In this document: positions 10,103 to 18,610 of the stretch, one piece after another
How positions within the stretch are numbered: position 1 is the stretch's first letter
How the letters are laid out: each line of letters starts with the position of its first letter
NCBI RefSeq assembly: GCF_002307355.1
Contig: NZ_CP017481.1
Span: 3,286,001 to 3,350,000 of the forward strand
Direction: 5' to 3'
Source of the DNA: Pectobacterium polaris
GTDB lineage: Bacteria; Pseudomonadota; Gammaproteobacteria; Enterobacterales; Enterobacteriaceae
Length of the DNA: 64,000 nt
The notes under the pieces: model-generated
What the model was told of the DNA's origin: nothing
Databases searched by the model: none
The model's input: only the letters and a program-made list of their open reading frames with translations
Made by a program: the position numbers and the translations under genes

Positions 10103-10609
10103 ATGAATAAACAAGAATTTTATCAGGATCTCATTCGCGATATGTCATCGCTTATCGCGGATGAAAACCGTTTTATTACGATTTTATCAAACAGTAGTGC
10201 GCTGCTGTTTGAGCGTTTGGATGGGGTTAATTGGGCAGGGTTTTACCTGTTGGATAACGACACGCTTTTCCTGGGACCATTTCAGGGCAAGGTTGCCTGT
10301 GTGCGTATTCCGGTTGGCAAAGGTGTATGCGGTGCAGCGATAGCTGAAAATCGCATTCAGCGCGTGGATGATGTCCATGCGTTCCCTGGTCATATCGCCT
10401 GTGATGCCGCGAGTAATGCTGAAATTGTGCTACCGCTTGTCGTTAACGGGCAACCGATTGGCGTTCTGGATATTGACAGTACCCTTTATCAGCGTTTTGA
10501 CGCAGATGATGAAGAAGGGCTGAAGGCCGTGGTGAGCGTACTTTGTGCTCAACTGGAAGCGAGCGATGTGATGACATTCATCAATTCTCTCACGTTGAAG
10601 CAAGGTTAA
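10103..10609 (+). CDS. msrC: Free methionine-(R)-sulfoxide reductase (GAF domain)
   Basis: The 168-aa single-GAF enzyme reduces free Met-R-sulfoxide, protecting against oxidative damage. Sequence follows E. coli MsrC (YebR): NWAGFYLL (about 40-47), GPFQGKVACVRIPVGKGVCGAA (about 56-77, including catalytic-region cysteines) and HIACDAASNAEIVLPL (about 94-110, with the third cysteine). The start is odd: the first 12 codon bases are preceded by a near-perfect 14-bp copy of themselves, creating an upstream 5-codon frame whose TGA overlaps this ATG. No strong ribosome site precedes the chosen ATG. Next gene downstream is proQ. Confidence 0.93.
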   Translation: MNKQEFYQDLIRDMSSLIADENRFITILSNSSALLFERLDGVNWAGFYLLDNDTLFLGPFQGKVACVRIPVGKGVCGAAIAENRIQRVDDVHAFPGHIACDAASNAEIVLPLVVNGQPIGVLDIDSTLYQRFDADDEEGLKAVVSVLCAQLEASDVMTFINSLTLKQG

Positions 10610-10693
10610 CGTGGCAATTGCCGATGGCGTCATTATAATGACGCCTGTTCATGCCTGCGCCGGTTGGCAAACCCGTTGTAATCAGGAAATTTC

Positions 10694-11437
10694 ATGGAAA
10701 ATCAACCTAAGTTGAACAGTAGTAAAGAAGTCATTGCCTTTTTGGCAGAGCGGTTCCCGCTTTGTTTCACCACTGAAGGTGAAACTCGTCCGTTAAAGAT
10801 CGGTATTTTTCAGGATCTTGTTGAGCGTGTGCCGGAGTCCGATAACGTCAGTAAGACGCAATTACGCTCTGCGCTGCGTCTTTATACCTCAAGCTGGCGG
10901 TATCTGTACGGTGTAAAATTGGGTGCCCAACGTGTGGATCTAGATGGTAATCCATGCGGTGAGTTGGAACAGCAGCATGTCGATCATGCTCGTAAGCAGT
11001 TGGAAGAAGCAAAAGCGCGAGTTCAGGCTCAGCGTGCTGAGCAACAGGCGAAAAAACGTGAAGCAGCCGGAGAATCGGCAGAAGCAGCGCGTACGCCTCG
11101 TCCCGCTCAGAAACGTGCGCCGCGCCGCGATGCTTCAAACAATGCATCTCGAAACAACGCACCGCGTAATCCACGTCAGCCTTCTTCCGGCCAATCGCAG
11201 CCTTCTTCTCAGCAATCCGCGAATGCTCAATCTCGTCAGGCAAAGCCTGCCAGTAATGAGCGTCAACGGGTCGCGGTTACGGATGTTTCCAAACTGCAAA
11301 TCGGTCAGGAAATCAAAGTCAGAGCCGGCAAAGACGCCATGGACGCCACCGTGCTTGAAATTGCCAAAGGCGAAGTCAGAGTACAATTGGCTTCTGGATT
11401 GGCAATGATTGTACGCGCAGAACACTTGCAGTTCTGA
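10694..11437 (+). CDS. proQ: RNA chaperone ProQ
   Basis: The 247-aa global small-RNA-binding protein has an N-terminal FinO domain (about 1-120), whose conserved stretch [20 protein letters not shown] is visible near 55-70. A basic, Gln/Ala/Pro/Ser-rich flexible linker (about 125-185) follows, then a C-terminal Tudor-like domain (about 190-247). E. coli ProQ is slightly shorter (232 aa); the difference is in the linker. In E. coli it binds structured 3' ends of mRNAs and sRNAs and affects ProP levels. It lies 19 nt upstream of prc, the conserved arrangement. Confidence 0.96.
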   Translation: MENQPKLNSSKEVIAFLAERFPLCFTTEGETRPLKIGIFQDLVERVPESDNVSKTQLRSALRLYTSSWRYLYGVKLGAQRVDLDGNPCGELEQQHVDHARKQLEEAKARVQAQRAEQQAKKREAAGESAEAARTPRPAQKRAPRRDASNNASRNNAPRNPRQPSSGQSQPSSQQSANAQSRQAKPASNERQRVAVTDVSKLQIGQEIKVRAGKDAMDATVLEIAKGEVRVQLASGLAMIVRAEHLQF

Positions 11438-11456
11438 TACGGAGGCCAACCTGGGC

Positions 11457-13466
11457 ATGAACAACTTAGTCAAAATAACCGCCATCGCAGGCTTACTGCT
11501 GGCGGGCTCTAGTTTTGCAAATGAAAACATTACGCGTGTTGAACAGATTCCTCAGCTACATCAGGAGCCTCAACATGCTACCGTTAGCGACAGGGTGGCC
11601 TCACGTTTCCTGCGTTCGCACTATCGCCAGTTTATGCTGGATGCGCAGTTCTCTGAGAAAATTTTTAACCGCTACCTCAATATGCTGGACTACAGCCACA
11701 ATGTGCTGTTGGCCTCTGATGTGGCACAATTTTCCGGGCAAAAAGCCCAGTTGGGCGACGCGCTGAAATCCGGTCAACTGGATATTCCGTACGCGTTGTA
11801 CAATCTGGCGCAGAAGCGTCGGTTTGAGCGTTTTCAATATGCATTGTCGCTGCTGGATAAACCGGTCGATCTGACGGGCAATGATACGTTTGAGCTCGAT
11901 CGCAGCAAAGCCCCTTGGCCGCAGAACGCGGACGAACTTAACCGCCTGTGGGATGCCAAGGTAAAATATGACTGGCTCAGCCTGAAGCTGACCGGTAAAG
12001 ATGATAAAGACATCAAAGAGACGCTGACCAAGCGTTACCAGTTTGCCATTCGCCGTCTGGCACAGAGCAACAGCGAAGATGTTTTCCAACTCGTCATGAA
12101 CGCCTTTGCGCGTGAAATTGACCCGCATACCAGCTACCTGTCACCGCGTAACACCGAGCAATTCAATACCGAAATGAGCCTGTCGCTCGAAGGGATTGGC
12201 GCGGTGCTGCAGATGGACGACGACTACACCATGATTAATTCCATGGTGCCAGGCGGTCCGGCAGCGAAAAGCAAGAACATCACCGTCGGTGACCGTGTGG
12301 TTGGCGTAGGCCAAAGCGGTAAACCAATGGTGGATGTTATCGGCTGGCGTCTGGATGATGTCGTTGCGCTGATTAAAGGCCCGAAAGGCAGCAAGGTCCG
12401 TCTGGAAATCCTGCCTGCTGGCAAAGGGACGAAAACCCGCATGGTTACGCTGACGCGTGAACGTATTCGCCTTGAAGACCGCGCGGTTAAGATGTCCGTC
12501 AAGACGGTCGGCAAGGATAAAGTCGGCGTACTGGACATCCCTGGTTTCTATGTCGGCCTGACAGATGACGTGAAGGTTCAACTCCAGAAGCTGGAAAAAC
12601 AGAACGTCAGCAGCATTGTGATTGACTTACGTACTAACGGCGGCGGTGCGCTGACGGAAGCGGTAGGGCTTTCCGGTCTGTTTATTCCCGGCGGCCCAGT
12701 GGTTCAGGTGCGCGATAATAATGGCAAAGTGCGCGAAGACAGCGACACCGACGGCATTGTGTATTACAAAGGCCCGCTGGTGGTGCTGGTAGATCGCTTC
12801 AGTGCTTCCGCTTCCGAGATCTTCGCGGCGGCAATGCAGGATTATGGCCGCGCCTTGATCGTGGGTGAACCGACGTTTGGTAAAGGCACCGTGCAGCAGT
12901 ATCGCTCGCTGAATCGGATTTACGATCAGATGCTGCGTCCTGACTGGCCAGCGCTGGGTTCCGTGCAATATACGATTCAGAAGTTCTATCGTATTGACGG
13001 CGGCAGTACTCAGATGAAAGGCGTGACGCCTGACGTGATGATGCCAACCGGCACGGAAACGGTAGATACCGGTGAGAAATTTGAAGATAACGCGCTACCG
13101 TGGGACAGCATCAAAGCGGCTAACTACACGAAGAGCAACGATCTGAAGGCACTGATTAGCAAACTGAATGAACATCATCAGGAGCGTATCGCCAAAGATC
13201 CTGAGTTCCAGTATGTCGCGCAAGATATTGCCCGCTACAACGCGCTGAAGGATAAGCGTAACATTGTGTCGCTCAATCTTGCCCAGCGCGAGAAAGAGAA
13301 TGACGATGATGAAGCGATGCGTCTGAAGCGGATTAACGATCGACTGACGAGAGAAGGTAAAAAACCGCTCAAATCGCTGGAAGATCTGCCGAAGGACTAC
13401 CAGGCACCCGATCCTTATCTGGATGAAACGGTGAAAATCGCTAACGATTTGGCACAGGAAGAGTAA
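11457..13466 (+). CDS. prc: Tail-specific periplasmic protease Prc (Tsp)
   Basis: The 669-aa S41-family carboxy-terminal processing protease has a signal peptide (about 1-20, ending SSFA) and an N-terminal helical domain. A PDZ domain (about 215-305, LEGIGAVLQMDDDYTMINSM) is followed by the protease core with nucleophile Ser in FSASASEIFAAAM and general-base Lys in FGKGTVQQYRS. In E. coli it trims FtsI and degrades SsrA-tagged and misfolded periplasmic proteins. The start ATG 11457 gives the canonical signal peptide. In E. coli htpX is the neighbour; here htpX lies about 41 kb away. Confidence 0.96.
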   Translation: MNNLVKITAIAGLLLAGSSFANENITRVEQIPQLHQEPQHATVSDRVASRFLRSHYRQFMLDAQFSEKIFNRYLNMLDYSHNVLLASDVAQFSGQKAQLGDALKSGQLDIPYALYNLAQKRRFERFQYALSLLDKPVDLTGNDTFELDRSKAPWPQNADELNRLWDAKVKYDWLSLKLTGKDDKDIKETLTKRYQFAIRRLAQSNSEDVFQLVMNAFAREIDPHTSYLSPRNTEQFNTEMSLSLEGIGAVLQMDDDYTMINSMVPGGPAAKSKNITVGDRVVGVGQSGKPMVDVIGWRLDDVVALIKGPKGSKVRLEILPAGKGTKTRMVTLTRERIRLEDRAVKMSVKTVGKDKVGVLDIPGFYVGLTDDVKVQLQKLEKQNVSSIVIDLRTNGGGALTEAVGLSGLFIPGGPVVQVRDNNGKVREDSDTDGIVYYKGPLVVLVDRFSASASEIFAAAMQDYGRALIVGEPTFGKGTVQQYRSLNRIYDQMLRPDWPALGSVQYTIQKFYRIDGGSTQMKGVTPDVMMPTGTETVDTGEKFEDNALPWDSIKAANYTKSNDLKALISKLNEHHQERIAKDPEFQYVAQDIARYNALKDKRNIVSLNLAQREKENDDDEAMRLKRINDRLTREGKKPLKSLEDLPKDYQAPDPYLDETVKIANDLAQEE

Positions 13467-13507
13467 AGAGTAATACGCTAAAATCGTTCTGATCATCTGA
13501 GATCATC

Positions 13508-13546
13508 AAGCGCCTTGTGGGTTTATCCGACAGGGCGCTTTTTTTT
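13508..13546 (+). terminator. Rho-independent terminator after prc
   Basis: The stem AAGCGCCTTGT / ACAGGGCGCTT (one G-T pair) with a short loop is followed by a run of eight T, 40 nt after the prc stop. Confidence 0.85.
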
Positions 13547-13621
13547 GAACCTAATCGTTGTTTTTGGATATGTTCGTTGTTGAACGCTACAGAATGACAG
13601 CACTGCACCGTCAATGACGGG

Positions 13622-14488
13622 CTAACGAATCTTGGTTGGTGAACAGCCAAAACGGGTTTTAAACCGTTCGGAAAAACGTGCTGAGGATTTATACCCGCAG
13701 GCTTCGGCCAGACGCTGCATACTCCATGACGTCGTCTGTACCAGCATCATCGCGTGTTGCATTCGCGTCTCCAGCAACAGCACTTCAAAACGCGTCTGCT
13801 CGGCGGATAGCCTCCGGCGCAGCGTGGCCTCGCTCATCGCCAGCAGGCGACCCGCAGACTGTGCGGTCCAGTGGTGTTCTGGCTCTTCGCTGATAAGTGC
13901 ACGTAACTGAGCGGTAACGCCGGGCTGTGGCGGTGCGCCAAAACGACATCCCCGTTCCGACAGTGCCAGCAGCATATCCATCAGCCGCAGTTCGAGACGT
14001 GATTCATTAAGTGTGTTGCCCGTGATCCCTTCAACCAGATACTGCAATGTGCAGGAGAGATCGTTATCCAGCGCGAGAGTAGTGAAGGGGCGGGGATGAT
14101 GCGTAGCGGGAAATTCATCAGGATAGCGATGATAAAACCGCGCCAGAAGCGTGGATGAAAACGTCAGAAAGATCGACCGGAAAGCGGAGTCATGGCCGCC
14201 GGGCGTTTTCGCCAGATCGGCGCTTGCGTCAGGCGTAATCAGGCAAAGCTGAGATGGCGTGTCGAAAACCGTCGTTTCGTTCTGTTCAAAAATGGTTAAT
14301 CGACCAGAGAGAACCAGCAGAAGCGTTGCCTCATAGAAATGGAAACGCGTTGTCCGCTGTGGCGTACGCAAGTGGGGCTGAGCTAGCGCGCACAGGCCAT
14401 ACCGCTGTAGCGGCTGGCCTGATGGCAATCGCCAGTCCGCCTCTACAATGAGAGACGGAGAAGCAGGGCGTAAAGTGGTCACGCTCAT
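13622..14488 (-). CDS. AraC/XylS-family transcriptional regulator
   Basis: The 288-aa protein has an N-terminal cupin-like sensing region (about 1-175) and a C-terminal double helix-turn-helix AraC domain (about 190-288). The second HTH ends with the family signature Y-K-S-S-A-R-F-S-E-R-F-K-x-R-F-G-C-S-P. The ligand is unknown. It sits 45 bp downstream of the PEBP gene on the same strand, so the two may be co-transcribed, but a functional link is not evident from sequence. Confidence 0.85.
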   Translation of the reverse strand: MSVTTLRPASPSLIVEADWRLPSGQPLQRYGLCALAQPHLRTPQRTTRFHFYEATLLLVLSGRLTIFEQNETTVFDTPSQLCLITPDASADLAKTPGGHDSAFRSIFLTFSSTLLARFYHRYPDEFPATHHPRPFTTLALDNDLSCTLQYLVEGITGNTLNESRLELRLMDMLLALSERGCRFGAPPQPGVTAQLRALISEEPEHHWTAQSAGRLLAMSEATLRRRLSAEQTRFEVLLLETRMQHAMMLVQTTSWSMQRLAEACGYKSSARFSERFKTRFGCSPTKIR

Positions 14489-14532
14489 AGCCAGTCATTC
14501 TTATAACAAGTCATTGTCATAACTTATTATTA

Positions 14533-15165
14533 TCACAATAATGCGGGATTCAGCGTATATAGCCCGGTGAGTGTTGCTTCTGCCAATACCGGTGCGTTAG
14601 CCAGCGCAGCGCGGACATTCGCTCCGTTAAGTTCACCTTCTATCGTTAAAGCAGGCGTCGCGAGGGCGTAAAGTGTGAAGATGTAATGATGGACAATCGC
14701 ATCATTCCACGGTGGGCAAGGACCATCATAGCCATAATAGGTGCCTTTCATCTGCTCGTCCGTGGCGAACCAACCCGTGTAATCATTGATGCCGTGTCGG
14801 AGTCCTGCCGGTGCATCCGGGCCTGCTTTCCCACGCGGTGTGATACCGCTGGAATGTGAGGCGGCAGGAATTTCATTGATGCTGGCTGGAATGTCCAGCA
14901 ATAACCAATGGTAGAAATCGACTCGTGGCAGAGAGGCGCTAACTTCGCGACCTTCCTGATTCACATCGTCACCGCGGCTGGGTACATCTGGATCGTGGCA
15001 GATCAATACGAAAGACTGTGTCCCTTCGGGCGCGCCGTGCCAGGCAAGATGGGGATTGTGGTTAGAAGACAGCGTAATGTGGCTAGTTGCATTCGGTACG
15101 GCAAAGGCAAATTCGCCTGGGATAGTTTCGCCGTCCTGAAAACTGTGGCTGGAGAGTTGCAGCAT
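14533..15165 (-). CDS. YbhB/YbcL-type phosphatidylethanolamine-binding (PEBP) family protein
   Basis: The 210-aa protein has the bacterial PEBP/Raf-kinase-inhibitor-like fold. Visible landmarks are NPHLAWHGAP (about 37-46), the ligand-pocket motif C-H-D-P-D-V-P (about 55-61), DFYHWLLLDIP (about 82-92), YTGWF, and YDGPCPPWNDAIVHHYIFTLYAL (about 143-165). It probably acts in the cytoplasm; there is no signal peptide. The start follows AAGGAGCTCCACC. The family is widespread but its bacterial role is poorly defined. Confidence 0.85.
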   Translation of the reverse strand: MLQLSSHSFQDGETIPGEFAFAVPNATSHITLSSNHNPHLAWHGAPEGTQSFVLICHDPDVPSRGDDVNQEGREVSASLPRVDFYHWLLLDIPASINEIPAASHSSGITPRGKAGPDAPAGLRHGINDYTGWFATDEQMKGTYYGYDGPCPPWNDAIVHHYIFTLYALATPALTIEGELNGANVRAALANAPVLAEATLTGLYTLNPALL

Positions 15166-15568
15166 GGTGGAGCTCCTTATCGTGATTCTGATGAGTGTTG
15201 AGTCATTATAGAAGAAGCTGTGCGTAATTATTTTCCTAATGCCGTCAGGATAATGCTTTTAGCGGTCAATTTGAGGGGTTTAGGTATGAAGACTCGTTAA
15301 ATGATGTTAAAAAAATGACGTCAGATAGGGAAAAGCAGGGGGGCTGACAAACCCGTCGAGTGGTGATTCGGATACGCTAAACGAGCATTCAAGCCACCAA
15401 CAAGTGTTAACACGTGGACTACGTCACTCATCATCATGAATGTCAGACAACCCATGAAAAACATGAAGGAGTCTGGCCCGTCACTGTGCGAAATGTGTTA
15501 TCCCGATGACATGGATGTGATCCAGCATTTTCATACCACAGGCTTCCACCACAAACGACGGTGTGAAG
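15166..15568 (+). other. 403-bp intergenic stretch at the left edge of the accessory island
   Basis: No convincing gene was found. It holds the PEBP promoter region on the right-hand minus side and only short frames. One 58-codon frame (15436-15612) contains a C-x2-C pair but lacks a ribosome site. The stretch ends at the truncated hydrolase remnant and probably marks the junction between backbone and island. Confidence 0.4.
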
Positions 15569-15834
15569 TTATTCGGTACTTCGTAGTTTATTTGGTTTCA
15601 GTGAAAGAATAATAGAATCAGATGATTGTAGAGAAATTCCATGTCCATTCAATTTCAAAACGGTAAGTATATTATTATGGTGTAAAACTATTTTCTCATA
15701 GGACAATCCGCTATCGTCACAAGTCGAATGGTTATCAGAGATTAGCTTCACATCAAATCCCAATGCCACTGCCCGTCTAACAGATAAATCAACACAATAT
15801 TGTGTGATAAATCCACCAACAATGAGATCCGTAA
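15569..15834 (-). pseudogene. Isochorismatase-family cysteine hydrolase, C-terminal remnant interrupted by an IS
   Basis: Reading the minus strand from the IS junction gives an open frame with the family core: DLIVGG, then TQYCVD (nucleophile cysteine), SVRRAVALGFDV, SDNHSTCD and LHHNNIL. This is the C-terminal half of an isochorismatase-like hydrolase. The 5' part is missing: beyond the IS3 element (17029-17049) the same frame continues only about seven more codons (RLFLGVT) before a stop. The gene was therefore truncated by island sequence as well as split by the IS. It cannot be functional. Confidence 0.75.
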
Positions 15835-15903
15835 GGTAATCCCCCGAAAAAGCGGTGTGTTTATAAGTAGAATTTTCTCGTAATCTGAACTGGGGAGATC
15901 TCT

Positions 15904-16170
15904 ATGAAAAAATCACGTTTTACTGACAGCCAGATCATGTCTATCCTGAAGCAAGCCGAGGCCGGAACACCTGTGGCCGAACTGTGCCGCGAGCATGGTA
16001 TGAGCAATGCCAGTTTCTATAAGTGGCGTTCTCGCTTTGGCGGTATGGACGCCTCCATGATGACCCGTCTGAAAGAACTGGAAGACGAAAACCGTCGCCT
16101 CAAAAAAATGTATGCTGAAGAACGGCTCAAAGCCGAAATCATTCAGGAGGCCATGGCAAAAAAGTGGTGA
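15904..16170 (+). CDS. IS3-family OrfA (DNA-binding subunit)
   Basis: The 88-aa protein has an N-terminal HTH_8-type helix-turn-helix ([16 protein letters not shown]...[20 protein letters not shown], about 5-46) and a C-terminal leucine-zipper-like coiled coil (about 52-85). It ends over an A6G run (16158-16164) just before its stop, the expected site of -1 frameshifting that joins it to OrfB to make the full transposase. Confidence 0.88.
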   Translation: MKKSRFTDSQIMSILKQAEAGTPVAELCREHGMSNASFYKWRSRFGGMDASMMTRLKELEDENRRLKKMYAEERLKAEIIQEAMAKKW

Positions 16171-16991
16171 TGCCATCGCGTCGAAAGCAGATGGCACAGG
16201 ACGCGGTCAGAAACCGAAACGTCAGTGTGCGTTTTGCCTGCCAGTTGTTTGTTGTCAGCGAAAGCTGTTATCGCTATCAGCCTCATCTGAATGAAGAAAA
16301 TGACCTCATTGCTGACTGGCTGCTCCGCATCACTGACAGTCAGCGCAACTGGGGATTTGGTCTGTGTTTTTTGTACCTGCGTAATGTCAAAGGCTTCAGG
16401 TTCAACCACAAAAGGGTGTACCGGATTTATTGCGAGTTGTCGCTGAACATGCGAATCAAACCGAAAAAACGACTGAAACGGGATAAACCTGAACCGCTGG
16501 CGGTGCCTGAAAACAGAAACGAATGCTGGTCGATGGACTTCATGCATGATCAGCTATCGGATGGTCGTTCAGTCCGTTTGCTGAATGTTATTGATGACTT
16601 TAATCGTGAAGCGCTGGCAATTGAGGTGGATTTTTCCCTGCCCGCCAGTCGGGTAATCAGAACGCTGGAACAACTCATTGAGTGGAAAGGAAAACCGACG
16701 GCAATACGGTGTGATAACGGGCCGGAATATACGGGGAAGATGCTGATGTCATGGGCGGTTCATCAGAATATAACCCTTCGTTTTATTCAGCCCGGCAAAC
16801 CTCAGCAGAATGCCTATATTGAACGATATAACCGGACGGTGCGTTATGACTGGCTGGGGCAATACCTATTTACATTACTGGATGAATTGCAGAATTATGC
16901 TACTCAGTGGCAATGGTTTTATAATAACGAACGTCCGAATATGGCGTTGAATGGCTACACACCGATGCAGCATATTCAACGCATAACCTGA
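16164..16991 (+). CDS. IS3-family OrfB (DDE transposase catalytic part)
   Basis: The 275-aa frame overlaps OrfA and is normally made as an OrfAB fusion by -1 frameshifting. The rve integrase core has its DDE triad visible: D in WSMDFMHD (about 119), D in [10 protein letters not shown] (about 190) and E in [16 protein letters not shown] (about 225). No stop or frameshift interrupts it, so the element looks potentially active. Confidence 0.88.
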   Translation: MVMPSRRKQMAQDAVRNRNVSVRFACQLFVVSESCYRYQPHLNEENDLIADWLLRITDSQRNWGFGLCFLYLRNVKGFRFNHKRVYRIYCELSLNMRIKPKKRLKRDKPEPLAVPENRNECWSMDFMHDQLSDGRSVRLLNVIDDFNREALAIEVDFSLPASRVIRTLEQLIEWKGKPTAIRCDNGPEYTGKMLMSWAVHQNITLRFIQPGKPQQNAYIERYNRTVRYDWLGQYLFTLLDELQNYATQWQWFYNNERPNMALNGYTPMQHIQRIT

Positions 16992-17164
16992 TTCTACTTA
17001 TCACCTCCGCTAAAAATGGGGGATTACCGTAACTCCTAAGAAGAGTCTATAGTTTTAATTTTTTCATTGAAATGTATGTGTTATTTTTATCTATCTGTGT
17101 TTTTATACGCTTTCATATACAATTAAAATGTGATCGTATGGGACTACGACCACATTTGAGAGTA

Positions 17165-18610
17165 TTAATTAATAAATGTCTTCATAATGGTCACGCCATT
17201 GTGGGAACCATGAACTAATTCACGCACAATTACGTTAAGCCCACTATCTGTAACCTCCACAATAGAATAACTATTGCGCTCGCCATTCATCCGTTGTTGC
17301 TGATCTACGCTAACACTACCGTTTGATATAATTCTTAAAGACTTTCCGCTATTAAAATTGCTTCTTTCATATTGTGTGTAGTTTGACATATTAAAAATAT
17401 GCTGATGTCCATGCATAACTAGTTTTATATTTTTTGAAATCGCTGATTTCATAATCCTTAACGAATCTACAGTCAAAGAAATTCCTTTCTTATTTAAAAT
17501 GTCAATATCGTTTACCGGAAGAAGATGATGATGCAGTGCTAGCATCCTAAAAGTCTCCTTGTCATTACTTGACAGATTATTTATTGCATCAATTCCTTCT
17601 TGCCCGACATAGCCGTACTCTGTCCATTCCGATGTGCTTACTATTCCACACGAGTTCAAAATGGTTATATCTAGATTTTTATCAATGTCTTTAATTTTAA
17701 AGTGTGCATTGTAAGATAAGTTCTCTCGCCAAGATCTACCTGATAATTCTTCAATAAATATTCTATAATCTCTCTCAAATCTTTTATCAACTTGATTGAT
17801 AATATTCTCACTAGAATCAGCGTGGTATCTGACCATGTCATGATTACCTGGTAAGGCTAATATCTTATCGTGTTCTATGTTAAGAGCATTACAGAGGCTA
17901 TGGATCTCATCCTTTATTTTTAAACTATGAGGTGTGTTCCAATCCCCTTTAGTTGTTAAATCACCGGTAATCAGTAGTAGTGAGAACTTATCGGCTATAC
18001 CAAGCTCACCTAAGTCTTTCATTATTGATCTTGTTAGTGAAGATTTAGTCTGTCCGAATTTATTAATTTCACTTTCATAACAGAATCCATAGTTTTCTCC
18101 AAAGTGTAAGTCTGAAATAACCAATATATGATTTTTATTTAACTCAATTCTGTTATTGATCATATCCTTATGATTGTTTTTATTTTTATTACCTTCTTCT
18201 AAAAAAAGATATGTTGGGTTTCCACTTTTTGCAAATGCTTCATCAAAATCTAAATTGTATCTAGGAAATATTTTTAAATTTTTTATGAGGAACCAAGTGT
18301 TAATTTCTTTCGACTTTTGACTATAATAGCTTGGTACTTGTGATAAATTAAGTTCACTTGCTTGATTATGTATAACCCTAGAAACTGTAGCTTTATATAT
18401 CTTATTGAGATCGCGATTGATTAAGAAAATATAATCATGTTTGTATGTATCCAAATACTCTAACTCAATATCAGAAAGGATCTCTTTTTCTTGCTTCCAC
18501 CACCCCCACCAAACAGCGCCACAATTATCAATGATAGATTGATGTTCTTCTATTGTGTCTATACCATCAGTAGTATCTCTAAATCTTAAGATTAAAATTC
18601 CTGTTTCCAT
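17165..18610 (-). CDS. Calcineurin-like metallophosphoesterase with a novel N-terminal domain
   Basis: The 481-aa protein has two parts. Residues about 1-140 form an unrecognised domain rich in aromatics (AVWWGWWKQEKE, YIFLINRDLNKIYKATVSRVI), possibly PUA/ASCH-like. Residues about 160-470 form a complete calcineurin-like phosphoesterase: SDLHFG (I), TGDLTTKGD (II), LPGNHDM (III), LALHHHLLP (IV) and MHGHQHI (V), so all metal ligands are present. The start ATG 18610 follows AAGGAAG; an upstream in-frame ATG lies inside the preceding gene and lacks a ribosome site. It overlaps the methyltransferase gene by 19 nt and is clearly AT-rich. Substrate (nucleic acid, cyclic nucleotide or other phosphodiester) is unknown. 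Confidence 0.8.
   Translation of the reverse strand: METGILILRFRDTTDGIDTIEEHQSIIDNCGAVWWGWWKQEKEILSDIELEYLDTYKHDYIFLINRDLNKIYKATVSRVIHNQASELNLSQVPSYYSQKSKEINTWFLIKNLKIFPRYNLDFDEAFAKSGNPTYLFLEEGNKNKNNHKDMINNRIELNKNHILVISDLHFGENYGFCYESEINKFGQTKSSLTRSIMKDLGELGIADKFSLLLITGDLTTKGDWNTPHSLKIKDEIHSLCNALNIEHDKILALPGNHDMVRYHADSSENIINQVDKRFERDYRIFIEELSGRSWRENLSYNAHFKIKDIDKNLDITILNSCGIVSTSEWTEYGYVGQEGIDAINNLSSNDKETFRMLALHHHLLPVNDIDILNKKGISLTVDSLRIMKSAISKNIKLVMHGHQHIFNMSNYTQYERSNFNSGKSLRIISNGSVSVDQQQRMNGERNSYSIVEVTDSGLNVIVRELVHGSHNGVTIMKTFIN

Larger units (their letters stand above)
15835..17028 (+). mobile_element. IS3-family insertion sequence (1194 bp)
   Basis: Imperfect terminal inverted repeats run about 40 bp: both ends begin GGTAATCCCCC inward, followed by matching AGCGG and ATAAGTAGAAT blocks. 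A 4-bp target duplication GTAA flanks the element (15831-15834 and 17029-17032). It contains overlapping orfA and orfB. The ends, the 4-bp duplication and the protein type fit the IS407/IS1222-like branch of the IS3 family; the branch assignment is a judgement by eye. Confidence 0.85.

Noticed and set aside
15436..15612. 58-codon plus-strand frame with a C-x2-C pair and several histidines
   Set aside because: No ribosome-binding site, overlaps the hydrolase remnant, no recognisable family. Could be chance.
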